Source: UBA5109 sp038148755 (GTDB taxonomy: Bacteria > Pseudomonadota > Gammaproteobacteria > Pseudomonadales > Pseudohongiellaceae). From it: a stretch of 45,258 nt of DNA. The stretch is taken from the NCBI GenBank assembly GCA_038148755.1, contig JAYQWA010000017.1, forward strand, positions 1 through 45,258, read 5' to 3'. Positions 16,552 to 25,585 of this stretch are shown in pieces (the stretch's first letter is position 1; the number at the start of each line of letters is the position of its first letter). Both the position numbers and the translations under genes were made by a program. Below the pieces are notes generated by a model. The model worked only from the letters and a program-made list of their open reading frames with translations, ran no database searches and was not told where the DNA came from.

Positions 16552-19388
16552 GCCTGAATAAAGAAAAAGACTACGGGACGCCCGCTTCAAAACAGCAGAA
16601 TCTGGTTAATCTGGAGATTGACGGGCATAAAGTCAGTGTACCGGAAGGCAGCAGTGTGATGCGTGCCGCCAAAGAATTGGGCACCAGCATACCGAAACTT
16701 TGCGCAACCGACAGCCTGGAGGCCTTCGGCTCCTGTCGCTTGTGCCTGGTTGAAATTGAAGGCCAGCGTGGCACACCCGCTTCCTGCACCACGCCAGTGG
16801 CAGAAGGCATGGTTGTGCGTACTCAAAGTGAAAAACTCAGTAAACTGCGCAAAGGCGTAATGGAACTTTATATTTCAGACCACCCTTTGGATTGCCTGAC
16901 CTGCAGTGCTAATGGTGATTGTGAGTTACAGGACATGGCCGGCACCGTAGGTTTGCGTGAGGTACGTTACGGCTATGAGGGAAGCAATCACCTACAGGCT
17001 GAAACGGATAATTCAAATCCTTACTTCTCTTTTGATGCCAGCAAATGCATTGTCTGTTCCCGTTGTGTCAGGGCTTGTGATGAAGTCCAGGGAACTTTTG
17101 CCCTAACTATCAGTAAACGTGGGTTTGATTCACACGTCAGTGCAGGCATTGAAGAAAACTTTCTTGATTCCGAATGTGTGTCCTGTGGCGCCTGCGTACA
17201 GGCCTGTCCGACTGCCACCCTGATGGAAAAAAGTGTAATTGATCACGGCATACCCGAACACAGCGTAGAGACCACCTGTGCTTATTGTGGTGTCGGCTGT
17301 ACCTTTAATGCAGAAATGAAAGGTGATCAGGTCGTCAGAATGGTACCGGCGAAAAGCGGCAAGGCCAATGCGGGACATTCCTGCGTAAAAGGACGCTTCG
17401 CCTGGGGTTATGCCAGCCATAAAGAACGAATTTTGAAACCCATGTTACGCAATAGCATTGACGATGCCTGGCAAGAGGTCTCCTGGGATGAAGCCATCAG
17501 TTTTACTGCTAAACGCTTCAAGGAAATCCAGCAAAACTATGGCCGTAAGGCTATCGGCGGTATTACCTCTTCACGGGCAACCAACGAAGAAGTCTATGTA
17601 GTGCAAAAGCTGGTACGTGCAGCTTTTGAAAACAACAATGTGGACACCTGTGCCAGGGTTTGTCATTCACCTACCGGTTTCGGATTAAATAAGACACTTG
17701 GCACTTCTGCAGGAACTCAGGATTTTATCAGTGTCGAAAGTACCGATTTAATCTTGCTTATTGGCGCCAACCCTACCGATGCCCATCCGGTTTTTGCTTC
17801 ACGCATGAAAAAACGTTTACGTGAAGGCGCACAAATTATTGTTGCCGATCCGCGGCGCATTGATCTGGTTGAAAGCCCACACATTAAAGCCGCTATACAT
17901 TTACCCCTGCTGCCTGGTACGAACGTCGCTTTGATCAATGCCTTGGCTTATACCATCGTCGAAGAAAATCTTGCCGATTGGGACTATGTCTCTGAACGTT
18001 GTGACAAAGCGCTGTTTGAGCAATGGTTGGAATTTATCAAGCAAGACAAAAATGCCCCCGAAGCTGTCAGCCAGTTTCTAGGCGCTGATGCCGAAACCAT
18101 CAGAAAAGCTGCCCGACTTTATGCTGAGGCTGAACGTTCGGCTATTTATTATGGTCTTGGTGTAACCGAACATTCCCAGGGCTCCACCATGGTCATGGGC
18201 ATGGCCAATCTGGCTATGTTGACCGGCAATCTTGGTTTTGAGGGTTGCGGGGTCAATCCTTTACGCGGACAGAATAATGTACAGGGCTCGTGTGACATGG
18301 GGTCTTTCCCGCATGAGCTTCCCGGTTATCGACCGGTTGGTGATGATGCTGTTCGTGGCAGTTTCGAACAGGACTGGGGCGTTGAAATTGACCATGAACC
18401 CGGCTTTCGTATTCCCAATATGTTTAACGAAGCCTGTAAAGGGACTTTTAAGGGCATGTATATTCAGGGTGAAGATGTTGCCCAATCAGACCCTGACATT
18501 CAGCATGTGCATGCGGCATTAGCCAGTCTTGAGTGTCTGGTGGTACAGGATTTATTTCTTAACGAAACGGCCAAATTTGCCCATGTTTTTTTACCCGGCA
18601 CTTCCTTTCTGGAAAAAGACGGTACTTTCACTAATGCCGAACGCCGACTCGGCAGGGTTCGCCCGGCAATAAAACCTCGAACAGGTAAGCATGAATGGGA
18701 AATTACCATGGAGATTGCCCAGGCCATGGGCTACCCCATGCACTATAACACCCCCTCTGAAATCATGGATGAAATTGCGCGCCTGACGCCAACCTTTGCT
18801 AACGTGAGTTTTGAAAAACTTGACCGTGAAGGCAGTTTGCAATGGCCCTGTAATGACCGGGCTCCCAATGGCACACCTGTTATGCATGTCGGTGGTTTCG
18901 TCCGTGGTAAGGGTGCTTTTGAAATCACTGAATTCGTACCAACGGAAGAAAAAGTAACACCCAAATTTCCACTGCTTTTAACTACCGGCAGAATTCTCAG
19001 TCAATATAATGTTGGCGCACAAACCCGCCGTACCGACAACAATCTCTGGCATCCAGAAGATATTCTGGAAATTCACCCGCATGACGCCGATGAACGTGGC
19101 ATTAAAGATGGCGATCTAGTCATGCTGCGCAGTCGCAAAGGCGAAACCTCACTGCATGCCTGTATATCGAAGCGTATGCAACCCGGCGTGGTGTATACGA
19201 CATTTCATATGCCTTTCTCCGGCGCTAACATCGTTACCACTGAATACAGCGACTGGGCAACAAACTGCCCGGAATATAAAGTGACAGCTGTGCAGTGCGA
19301 ACTGACTGACCATATTTCAGAGTGGCAACAACAATTTCTGGACTATCAGGAAAAGCAAAATAAAATCAATACGCCCGTTCCAGTATAA
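16548..19388 (+). CDS. fdsA: NAD-dependent formate dehydrogenase alpha subunit, molybdenum type
   Basis: A 946-residue catalytic subunit that oxidises formate to CO2 at a bis-MGD molybdenum centre. The N-terminal part is NuoG-like: a [2Fe-2S] site (Cys52, 63, 66, 80), a His-ligated cluster (His112, Cys116, 119, 125), two ferredoxin-type [4Fe-4S] sites (Cys167-177 and Cys210-220), and then the proximal cluster (Cys244, 247, 251, 279). The active site reads CARVCHSPT, so the Mo ligand is Cys372 followed by His373; it is a cysteine enzyme, not a selenocysteine one. GVTEHSQGSTMVMGMANLAMLTGN and NNVQGSCDMG are typical of FdsA/FdhF. The C-terminal 130 residues form the dinucleotide-binding barrel (TTGRILSQYNVGAQTRR). 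It is translationally coupled to fdsB. No fdsC or fdsD follows. Confidence 0.97.
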   Translation: MSLNKEKDYGTPASKQQNLVNLEIDGHKVSVPEGSSVMRAAKELGTSIPKLCATDSLEAFGSCRLCLVEIEGQRGTPASCTTPVAEGMVVRTQSEKLSKLRKGVMELYISDHPLDCLTCSANGDCELQDMAGTVGLREVRYGYEGSNHLQAETDNSNPYFSFDASKCIVCSRCVRACDEVQGTFALTISKRGFDSHVSAGIEENFLDSECVSCGACVQACPTATLMEKSVIDHGIPEHSVETTCAYCGVGCTFNAEMKGDQVVRMVPAKSGKANAGHSCVKGRFAWGYASHKERILKPMLRNSIDDAWQEVSWDEAISFTAKRFKEIQQNYGRKAIGGITSSRATNEEVYVVQKLVRAAFENNNVDTCARVCHSPTGFGLNKTLGTSAGTQDFISVESTDLILLIGANPTDAHPVFASRMKKRLREGAQIIVADPRRIDLVESPHIKAAIHLPLLPGTNVALINALAYTIVEENLADWDYVSERCDKALFEQWLEFIKQDKNAPEAVSQFLGADAETIRKAARLYAEAERSAIYYGLGVTEHSQGSTMVMGMANLAMLTGNLGFEGCGVNPLRGQNNVQGSCDMGSFPHELPGYRPVGDDAVRGSFEQDWGVEIDHEPGFRIPNMFNEACKGTFKGMYIQGEDVAQSDPDIQHVHAALASLECLVVQDLFLNETAKFAHVFLPGTSFLEKDGTFTNAERRLGRVRPAIKPRTGKHEWEITMEIAQAMGYPMHYNTPSEIMDEIARLTPTFANVSFEKLDREGSLQWPCNDRAPNGTPVMHVGGFVRGKGAFEITEFVPTEEKVTPKFPLLLTTGRILSQYNVGAQTRRTDNNLWHPEDILEIHPHDADERGIKDGDLVMLRSRKGETSLHACISKRMQPGVVYTTFHMPFSGANIVTTEYSDWATNCPEYKVTAVQCELTDHISEWQQQFLDYQEKQNKINTPVPV

Positions 19389-19498
19389 AACAGACATTTT
19401 CACTGCAACTTAAATAGACTGAATTTGAGCTGTGCTCTTCTCTAACTAACAGCCCCGCGTTATTCTTCGCTTTTCAAAATAAAGATCGGGAAATTCTT

Positions 19499-21703
19499 TT
19501 GCTTAATTTCAAGAAGCCTGGGGGCATATTGGCAAGCTTCACACTTTTAGTGTTTTTCATGGCCTTCAGTTTATCAAGCCCGCTATTTGCCCAGCCAATA
19601 ACTGTTAATAACAAATCTATCGAGATTCAGCGTACTGACAGCCCTCCCGTTATCGATGGAATAATTGATGATACCGTCTGGGAAAACGCTGCCTTTATCG
19701 ATGACCTGCATCAGGTCAATCCGGTTGAATACGCCACCCCATCTGAACGCACGGAAGTATATTTACTTTACGATGCCGATGCCCTTTACATCGCTGCCCG
19801 TTTATATATTGATGAAGAAGCCCTTACCAATAATATATTGCGAAGAACCGGCAATGTGATTCAGGACGACAATATTGTCATCAACCTGGACCCCTTTAAT
19901 AATCAGCGTACCGGTTATTATTTCGGTGTGAATGCCAATGGTGTGAGAGTTGATGGCATCTTTCAGAACGTTACGCAGCCGGATAATGACTGGGACAGTA
20001 TTTTCTTTGTTGAAACATCCCGTTTTGATGGCGGCTGGGTGGCAGAATTTGCCATTCCTTATCGCTCACTGTCCTTTGATCCTAATTCAGACACCTGGGG
20101 GCTGAACTTTACCCGGTCTATTCAAAGCCGCAATGAGTTACTGGCTTGGCAAAGCTACGACAGGCGCTATGACCCGAGCAGTTATGGAAAATTGACCGGC
20201 ATAGAAAATATTAATCAGGGTGTCGGCCTGGATATCACGCCTTCACTCAGCATGAATACTAACCGACGGTTTTCGCCCGATAACCGTGATGACAATTTCG
20301 AGCCAAGCCTGGATATGGTTTATAAAATCACGCCTTCCCTGAACGGCTCGATTACTGTTAATACGGATTTTTCCGCTACTGAAGTCGATAATCGCCAGGT
20401 TAACCTGACGCGTTTCAATCTGTTTTTTCCGGAAAAACGAGACTTCTTTTTACGCGAGTCTGATATTTTTCAGTTTGGCCGCATCGGTGCCAGCAACACG
20501 CTGGGTGGCGGACAAAATGGTCGCCCATTCTTTTCCAGAACCATTGGCCTTGGTGGTAATGGTGAATCAGTAGACCTGGACTACGGTGCCAAAGTCAGTG
20601 GACGTGTCGGCAATCTGGATATAGGCGCACTGACTATACGGCAGGCTGAACAGGCAGCCGTAGATGCCACTACTCTTTCTGTGGTACGTGCCAATATGGG
20701 TTTAAGTGGTGAATCCACTCTGGGCTTTATCGCCACTGACGGCAACCCACGCTCAAATCTGGATAACAGTTTATTCGGTCTGGATTATCTTTACAGAAAT
20801 ACCAACCTGTCTGGCAGACGTAGTTTGGAAGTCTCTGGTTGGTATCAGGCTTCAGACACAGAAGGTATAGATAACGATGACAGTGCCGCCGGAGCGGGTT
20901 TCGCGCTGACCAATAACAACGGCTTCAATGGCGGTGTCGCTGTAAAGCGTTTTGAAAGCAATTTTAATCCTGCGCTGGGTTTTGCCAATCGCACAGATGT
21001 AAATGATTATTCTGTCCAGACTGGATACAGCTACCGCTTTTCCAGTGGCTACCTGCAAACCTATGATGGACGCTTAACCGGGCGTCGCTACGATACCATT
21101 GGGGGCGGTCTGCAATCACAAACCATTTTGTTCCAGCCTTTCAGTATCTCCAACAGAAGTGGCGACCGCTTGTTATGGATATCAAAATACAATAAGGAAG
21201 TACTGATCGCCCCTTTTGAGGTTTCACCCGGTGTCATTATTCCGCCTGGTGAATATCATTTTAGCGATGATGGCTTTACCTTCAGAACAGCTGGTTTCAG
21301 GGAGTGGTCAGGCAGCATTTCTCATATCCATGGCAATTTCTACAGCGGTAAATTTGATCGTTCCTGGGCCGACCTTACATGGAAACCCAGCCCCAAATTC
21401 AATGCGACCATCAGTTATGACATCCAGTTCTTTGACCTGCCTGAAGGTAAATTTACCACGCGTATTATCAGCGGCAGCATCGATTACATCTTTTCAAACA
21501 GAGTGTCCTGGATCAACCTCATCCAGTACGACAATGTCAGTGAGACCATGGGTATCAACATGCGTCTGCACTGGATTCCGCAAGAAGGCCAGGAATTCTA
21601 TTTTGTCATCAATCAGGTAATGGAAGACTACGACCGGGATAATCGCTTTCATTCAGAACGTACTGATATGACAGTCAAATTCAGTTATACCTTCCGCTAT
21701 TAA
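19499..21703 (+). CDS. DUF5916 protein: CBM9-like domain plus outer-membrane barrel
   Basis: A 734-residue exported protein. After a signal peptide (hydrophobic ILASFTLLVFFMAFSLSSPLFAQ), residues of about 40-230 form a carbohydrate-binding CBM9-like domain starting SPPVIDGIIDDTVWENA. The rest is a DUF5916 region rich in alternating beta-strand pattern, with the hallmark LFFPEKRDFFLRESDIFQFGR, and it ends in KFSYTFRY, an aromatic terminus as in outer-membrane barrels. Function is unknown; surface binding or uptake of an oligomer is the usual guess. No ATG lies in a suitable position: the TTG at 19499 is the best start and its ribosome site is weak. It lies 110 bases after fdsA and 88 bases before a DUF6152 gene. 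Confidence 0.86.
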   Translation: MLNFKKPGGILASFTLLVFFMAFSLSSPLFAQPITVNNKSIEIQRTDSPPVIDGIIDDTVWENAAFIDDLHQVNPVEYATPSERTEVYLLYDADALYIAARLYIDEEALTNNILRRTGNVIQDDNIVINLDPFNNQRTGYYFGVNANGVRVDGIFQNVTQPDNDWDSIFFVETSRFDGGWVAEFAIPYRSLSFDPNSDTWGLNFTRSIQSRNELLAWQSYDRRYDPSSYGKLTGIENINQGVGLDITPSLSMNTNRRFSPDNRDDNFEPSLDMVYKITPSLNGSITVNTDFSATEVDNRQVNLTRFNLFFPEKRDFFLRESDIFQFGRIGASNTLGGGQNGRPFFSRTIGLGGNGESVDLDYGAKVSGRVGNLDIGALTIRQAEQAAVDATTLSVVRANMGLSGESTLGFIATDGNPRSNLDNSLFGLDYLYRNTNLSGRRSLEVSGWYQASDTEGIDNDDSAAGAGFALTNNNGFNGGVAVKRFESNFNPALGFANRTDVNDYSVQTGYSYRFSSGYLQTYDGRLTGRRYDTIGGGLQSQTILFQPFSISNRSGDRLLWISKYNKEVLIAPFEVSPGVIIPPGEYHFSDDGFTFRTAGFREWSGSISHIHGNFYSGKFDRSWADLTWKPSPKFNATISYDIQFFDLPEGKFTTRIISGSIDYIFSNRVSWINLIQYDNVSETMGINMRLHWIPQEGQEFYFVINQVMEDYDRDNRFHSERTDMTVKFSYTFRY

Positions 21704-21791
21704 TCGATAACTTTTGACTGTGTTACTGCGGACTATTGTTTCCACTCAATTTATGGCAGTATCAAAGCATAAAAAAACTCAGGAGCTTCTT

Positions 21792-22841
21792 ATGTCTCGT
21801 CTTTCGCTTATTTCTCTGCTTACTGTTTCTTGTTTATTTACAGGTTCAGCTATTGCCCATCACAGCACAGTTGCTCTCTTCGATGGTGACCAAACCATTG
21901 AGGTGACCGGTGTTATTGAACAGGTATCCTGGCGTAATCCGCACGGTTATATTCTATTTAGAGTCGAAGAGGACTCCGGTGAATCCCGCTTATGGCGTGC
22001 TGAAACCATCTCCTATAGTGTGATGCGCAACCGCGGTATTGAAGGTGATGAAATCAAGGTAGGCGATACCATCACCATGGCAGGCGCACCATCCAAGCTG
22101 GACAGGCCGGAAATTCTCGCCCGCAACGTATTGTTACCTGGGGGTTATGAATTCGATTTTGGCACCGGTACGCCCTATTTTCCTGCAGGCAAGGCAGGCA
22201 ATCTGATTGGCTATGTCGATCCGGAAGACTCCGAAGTTGATATTGACGCAGCAATGGCTTCTGCTGATGGTATTTTTCGCACCTGGAGCACCATCATGAA
22301 TGATCCGGCAGCCTTTCCCATGTTTACCGGCAACTACCCTCTAAATGAGGCTGGTGAAGCCTTCCTGGATGAATGGGATCCCTGGGATAACGAGCTGTTA
22401 CGTTGCGGCACCAAAGGCACACCACTAATTATGATGACACCCTTCCCCATCGAATTTGCCGAAGTCGGCGATACTATTGAAATGCATATGGAAGAATATG
22501 ATGCCATGCGTACCATTCATATGAATCCTGATGCAGTCGCACCTGTAGGTAACTCCATGTTTGGTTTTTCACGCGGCCACTGGGAAGGTAACACTTTAGT
22601 CGTTGAAACTGACCATATCAGTGCCGGTTATTTCGGCTGGACCGGCGAACCACAAAGCGACCAGATCACGATTGTTGAGCGCTTTACGCCAGCTGATGAT
22701 TATGAGCGTATGGATTATCGTCTGACCGTGACTGACCCGGTTTATTACACCGAAAGTTTTGACCTGACTAAATATTTCGTCTGGTTACCTTATCGCCAGG
22801 TTAATCCTTATGAATGCCTGGAACAGATTTATGAAAACTAA
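21792..22841 (+). CDS. DUF6152 protein with C-terminal domain shared with the region-1 secreted family (copy 3 of 3)
   Basis: A 349-residue secreted protein. A Sec signal peptide ends near SAIAH. The next 100 or so residues match DUF6152 (AHHSTVALFDGDQTIEVTGVIEQVSWRNPHGYILFRV), an OB-like beta domain of unknown role. The C-terminal half, from about residue 185, shares motifs with the proteins at 117-1007 and 2035-2892: YPLNEAGEAF, GFSRGHWEGNTLVVETDHIS, VERFTP, and LTVTDPVYYTESF. I chose the ATG at 21792 because AGGAG lies six bases upstream and it begins the signal peptide; the frame also runs 26 codons upstream to a TTG. It follows the DUF5916 gene and may be its periplasmic partner. Confidence 0.86.
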   Translation: MSRLSLISLLTVSCLFTGSAIAHHSTVALFDGDQTIEVTGVIEQVSWRNPHGYILFRVEEDSGESRLWRAETISYSVMRNRGIEGDEIKVGDTITMAGAPSKLDRPEILARNVLLPGGYEFDFGTGTPYFPAGKAGNLIGYVDPEDSEVDIDAAMASADGIFRTWSTIMNDPAAFPMFTGNYPLNEAGEAFLDEWDPWDNELLRCGTKGTPLIMMTPFPIEFAEVGDTIEMHMEEYDAMRTIHMNPDAVAPVGNSMFGFSRGHWEGNTLVVETDHISAGYFGWTGEPQSDQITIVERFTPADDYERMDYRLTVTDPVYYTESFDLTKYFVWLPYRQVNPYECLEQIYEN

Positions 22842-22859
22842 CTTTCAAGCCTTTTTGTA

Positions 22860-23252
22860 GTGAATAAAGTTATCTGCCTGCTGCTGTTATCTCCAGTCAT
22901 TGCGAATGCTGAGGGAGTTGAAACCTGGTCCTGTCAGGGAACAGCTGCAGGCGGATTGCACTGGCAAGAGGGGCAATGGAAGAGCAGTGAGTTTGCGACC
23001 AGAACCTATAGAATAGAATTGCAAGACTTACAGGCCAGCATCTCTGAAAATAATGATCCGGCTTTATTTGTGATGGATTGCGAGGCAAACACCTGGTCAT
23101 GGAGCTGTGCCAATGACGCTGCTGCCTTGGAGTTCAATAAGGAATCCAAGACAGCCATATTAATTCGCTTCTTTGGCGCAATATTTCCAAAAAATGATTC
23201 AGAGCAGAAAGATTCCATTTATATGGAAACCTTAAACTGTACAAAGTTTTAA
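22860..23252 (+). CDS. small secreted protein of unknown function
   Basis: A 130-residue protein with a clear Sec signal peptide (MNKVICLLLLSPVIANA, cleaved before EGVETWSC). The mature part has several Trp and Cys residues (ETWSCQGTAAGGLHW, MDCEANTWSWSC, LNCTKF), which suggests a disulfide-stabilised periplasmic or lipoprotein-like domain. The start is GTG, the only possible start since an in-frame stop lies just upstream. It begins 18 bases after the DUF6152 gene and is probably cotranscribed with it. I do not recognise the family. Confidence 0.62.
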   Translation: MNKVICLLLLSPVIANAEGVETWSCQGTAAGGLHWQEGQWKSSEFATRTYRIELQDLQASISENNDPALFVMDCEANTWSWSCANDAAALEFNKESKTAILIRFFGAIFPKNDSEQKDSIYMETLNCTKF

Positions 23253-23265
23253 ACCAGGAAAGACT

Positions 23266-23556
23266 ATGAAAATAAATGTAGGACATTTTCGACAGGAAAC
23301 TTCGGACGGCGATTTTATAGACTTCGCCGTTTTTAGCGCCAAGTCAGAATCCGGCACGGAAAAAGACAACCTTGAACTACTGAATTATTTAGTGCGCGAG
23401 ACCGTAAAACAGAAAAACCTGAAAATTGACAGGGCAGCATTAGTTTTCGACAAGGGTGAAGAAATTCGTTTTTATGGTTCGCAGGATCTCGTCAAATTCC
23501 TATCCAAACATGGTTTTCCTAAATGGAACGTTGTACTTGAATTACCTGATCCGTAA
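23266..23556 (+). CDS. small cytosolic protein of unknown function
   Basis: A 96-residue soluble protein with no signal peptide and no membrane segment. It is charged, with a mix of acidic and basic residues (SESGTEKDNLELLNYLVRETVKQKNLKIDRAALVFDKGEEIRFYG), and its C-terminus is short and hydrophobic (WNVVLELPDP). The start has a good AGGAAAG ribosome site and lies 13 bases after the preceding gene, which supports it as real. I do not recognise a family. Confidence 0.6.
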   Translation: MKINVGHFRQETSDGDFIDFAVFSAKSESGTEKDNLELLNYLVRETVKQKNLKIDRAALVFDKGEEIRFYGSQDLVKFLSKHGFPKWNVVLELPDP

Positions 23557-23612
23557 GAAACTTATCAGGTGGTAGTTGAAAAATTACAGTGTTATAGCCT
23601 ATCCCAATATAT

Positions 23613-23624
23613 AGTGAGCTCACT
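23613..23624. repeat. 12-bp perfect palindrome in a gene gap
   Basis: AGTGAGCTCACT is a perfect palindrome in the 226-base AT-rich gap (23557-23782) between a plus-strand gene and the convergent GFA-like gene. It could be an operator half-site pair or chance; there is no T tract that would make it a terminator. I see no gene and no other structure in the gap. Confidence 0.25.
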
Positions 23625-23782
23625 TTCAGTAATTAGTGTTTCCAAAGCAATTCCTTGAAGCCCGCTTGGGATAAATAGCAGTCCTTTCTACCTTTTAGTC
23701 ATTAGTCGATCAATAAACATTGCGAGTGTTTCTAATACAATTAGATTTACTCGCTGGAAATGTAAATAAATGAAATTTTTAA

Positions 23783-24139
23783 TTACAGACTCTTACCATC
23801 AAAAGGTTGGCTGTTTAATTCTTTAGGGTTAACTCCCTCCAAGCAATTTACATTAACACCAACTGCCTGGCTTCCATCTGGCATAGTTGCGTAACCAAAA
23901 CTTTCAACCCCGCAAACCTTACAGAATAGATGGCGAATAACCTTTTTATTAAACAGAAATTCAGTAAGCATTTCTTCTCCAGAATTCAAATGGAAATCTT
24001 CCGGTTTAGCAAAACTCAGTACAAAACCCATACGCTTACATCGAGAGCAATTACAAGTGATCGTTTGATCAATGTTTAAATCGACATCAAATTGTACTGC
24101 TCCACATTGGCAGCTACCTTCATAATGTTTAAGTTCCAC
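23783..24139 (-). CDS. GFA/CENP-V-type zinc protein
   Basis: A 118-residue protein of the glutathione-dependent formaldehyde-activating (GFA) enzyme superfamily. The zinc ligands are visible: Cys10 and Cys12 (SCQCGAVQF), Cys29, Cys31 and Cys34 (CNCSRCKRMG), and Cys73 and Cys76 (FCKVCGVESFG). The fold is clear, but family members have varied or unproven roles, so formaldehyde/glutathione chemistry is not assured even though formate dehydrogenase is nearby. The start is GTG, with AAGGA about nine bases upstream. It is alone on its strand between plus-strand genes. Confidence 0.85.
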   Translation of the reverse strand: MELKHYEGSCQCGAVQFDVDLNIDQTITCNCSRCKRMGFVLSFAKPEDFHLNSGEEMLTEFLFNKKVIRHLFCKVCGVESFGYATMPDGSQAVGVNVNCLEGVNPKELNSQPFDGKSL

Positions 24140-24378
24140 TATTTTTTTTCCTTATTGTTTAAAACTGAATTTTTAGAAATTAAAAAATAAGAAGTTACCC
24201 TTTACTTGATACCAGCTTATTTCAGCCCGAAATATTACCATAGCGGTAAAAAATAAATTTACTTATCAATATGTAACATGAAAAAGAATTAAGAGCAGAT
24301 AAGGTTACCTAAAAGGTTTTTATCCCATGATAGGAAAATCTAATCACAAAATGCCCGAATTCCAGTAAATCATTTGCC

Positions 24379-24384
24379 TATAAT
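24379..24384 (+). promoter_or_regulatory. -10 box of the DUF2490 gene
   Basis: TATAAT, a perfect -10 hexamer, lies 33 bases before the ATG at 24417. No good -35 is seen 17 bases upstream. The rest of the 277-base AT-rich gap (24140-24416) contains two GTTACC words (near 24196 and 24304) and nothing else that I can call. Confidence 0.5.
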
Positions 24385-24416
24385 TCCCGTTTTTTTGATT
24401 TAAAGGCAAAACCAAC

Positions 24417-25109
24417 ATGCGTTTTCTTCAATTTTCCATGTTAATCGGCTATCTATTTATCAGCCCGACTGTATTCAGCCAGAAGGTTGATCAGAGCCAG
24501 CTGGGGGCCTGGTACATGTATATGTGGAGCGCGGAAGATACTGCCAAGGAGCTTGGTTTTCAGGGCGACATACAGCATCGTAACTGGGAGACTACCGGGG
24601 ATCTTGAGCAACTACTGATTCGTGGCGGCTTAACCTGGCGTCCGCAAGGCTCTGCTGTTAAATATACTTTAGGTTATGCCCATATCACTTCAGGCAGGTT
24701 TGGACCTTCCAGTGATACAAGTGAAGAGAACCGTATTTACCAGGAAGCATTTTTCGGCCAGACCCTGGGAGACAAACTGTTTCTGACACACCGTTTTCGC
24801 TTGGAACAACGCTGGGTTCAGAATCAGGATTACAGATCTCGTATCAGATACTTTCTTGGCGCAAACTATCCTTTAAACCAGGATAATTTAAGTGAAGGCG
24901 CAATTTATTTGGCTTTTTATAATGAACTGTTTGTAAACTTCGAACTTGATGGCAGACCTGAACAGGATTATTTTGACCGCAACAGAATATATGCAGCACT
25001 CGGTTACAGTGTTCGTGATAACCTTCGCTTGCAGGCAGGTTACATGTGGCAGGAAAACAGATTTTTTGGCAAGGGCCAGTTACAGTTCAATCTTATCCAA
25101 AGCTTTTAA
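24417..25109 (+). CDS. DUF2490 family exported protein
   Basis: A 230-residue protein with a Sec signal peptide (FLQFSMLIGYLFISPTVFS, cleaved before QKVDQ). The mature part has the DUF2490 pattern: QLGAWYMYMWSAE at the start, RGGLTWRP, YTLGYAHITSGRFG, NRIYQEAFF, LTHRFRLEQRWV, and a C-terminus of alternating beta strands ending FNLIQSF. This looks like a small outer-membrane barrel of unknown function. It has its own promoter-like TATAAT and an AAAGG ribosome site. The next gene downstream is the truncated antiporter. Confidence 0.82.
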   Translation: MRFLQFSMLIGYLFISPTVFSQKVDQSQLGAWYMYMWSAEDTAKELGFQGDIQHRNWETTGDLEQLLIRGGLTWRPQGSAVKYTLGYAHITSGRFGPSSDTSEENRIYQEAFFGQTLGDKLFLTHRFRLEQRWVQNQDYRSRIRYFLGANYPLNQDNLSEGAIYLAFYNELFVNFELDGRPEQDYFDRNRIYAALGYSVRDNLRLQAGYMWQENRFFGKGQLQFNLIQSF

Positions 25110-25155
25110 AATGCAGTTTTAATAATTTTCCAAAAAACGTATTGCAATCACCCTA

Positions 25156-25533
25156 ATGCCGGAAGAAATTTTACAAGATTATCTCGTTATACTCACTTCT
25201 TCCCTGTTGGGAACGGTCATCTTTCGTCGACTGGGCATGGCAACGATCGTTGCCTATATCGCTGTTGGCGTATTAATTGGGCCTTATGTCTTAAGCCTCA
25301 TTGCAAACCCTGATCAATTTACCTTGCTGGCCGAATTTGGTGTGGCATTTTTGCTGTTTACCCTGGGCCTCGAATTCAGTCCGGCAAAAATGCTGGCTAT
25401 GCGTTTTGTTGTCTTTGGTGTCGGTGGCTTTCAGGTTGTCACCTGTACTATCGTATTTGCCCTGGCTGTATTTTTATGGGGAACCACTTTTTCAACAGCA
25501 ATTATAGGAACACCGGGGAATCAATGGGTTTAA
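25156..25533 (+). pseudogene. N-terminal stump of a CPA2-type cation/proton antiporter
   Basis: The first 115 or so residues are a clear CPA2/KefB-type Na+(K+)/H+ antiporter: DYLVILTSSLLGTVIFRRLGMATIVAYIAVGVLIGP, then LLAEFGVAFLLFTLGLEFSPAKM. The protein should be about 550-650 residues long with 12-13 membrane helices. Here it breaks off after FSTAIIGT with PGNQWV and a stop, with only 52 bases before the end of secF. The missing part is not present in another frame nearby, so this is a deletion remnant rather than a frameshift. A short expressed peptide is possible but could not transport ions. Confidence 0.82.
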
Positions 25534-25585
25534 ATCCAGTTAATATGAATTGTTTTATTTGCTAATAGGAGTTCAAAACCTTGGA

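Noticed and set aside
16548..19388. Possible selenocysteine formate dehydrogenase
   Set aside because: The active-site codon in CARVCHSPT is an ordinary cysteine codon and the frame has no internal TGA.
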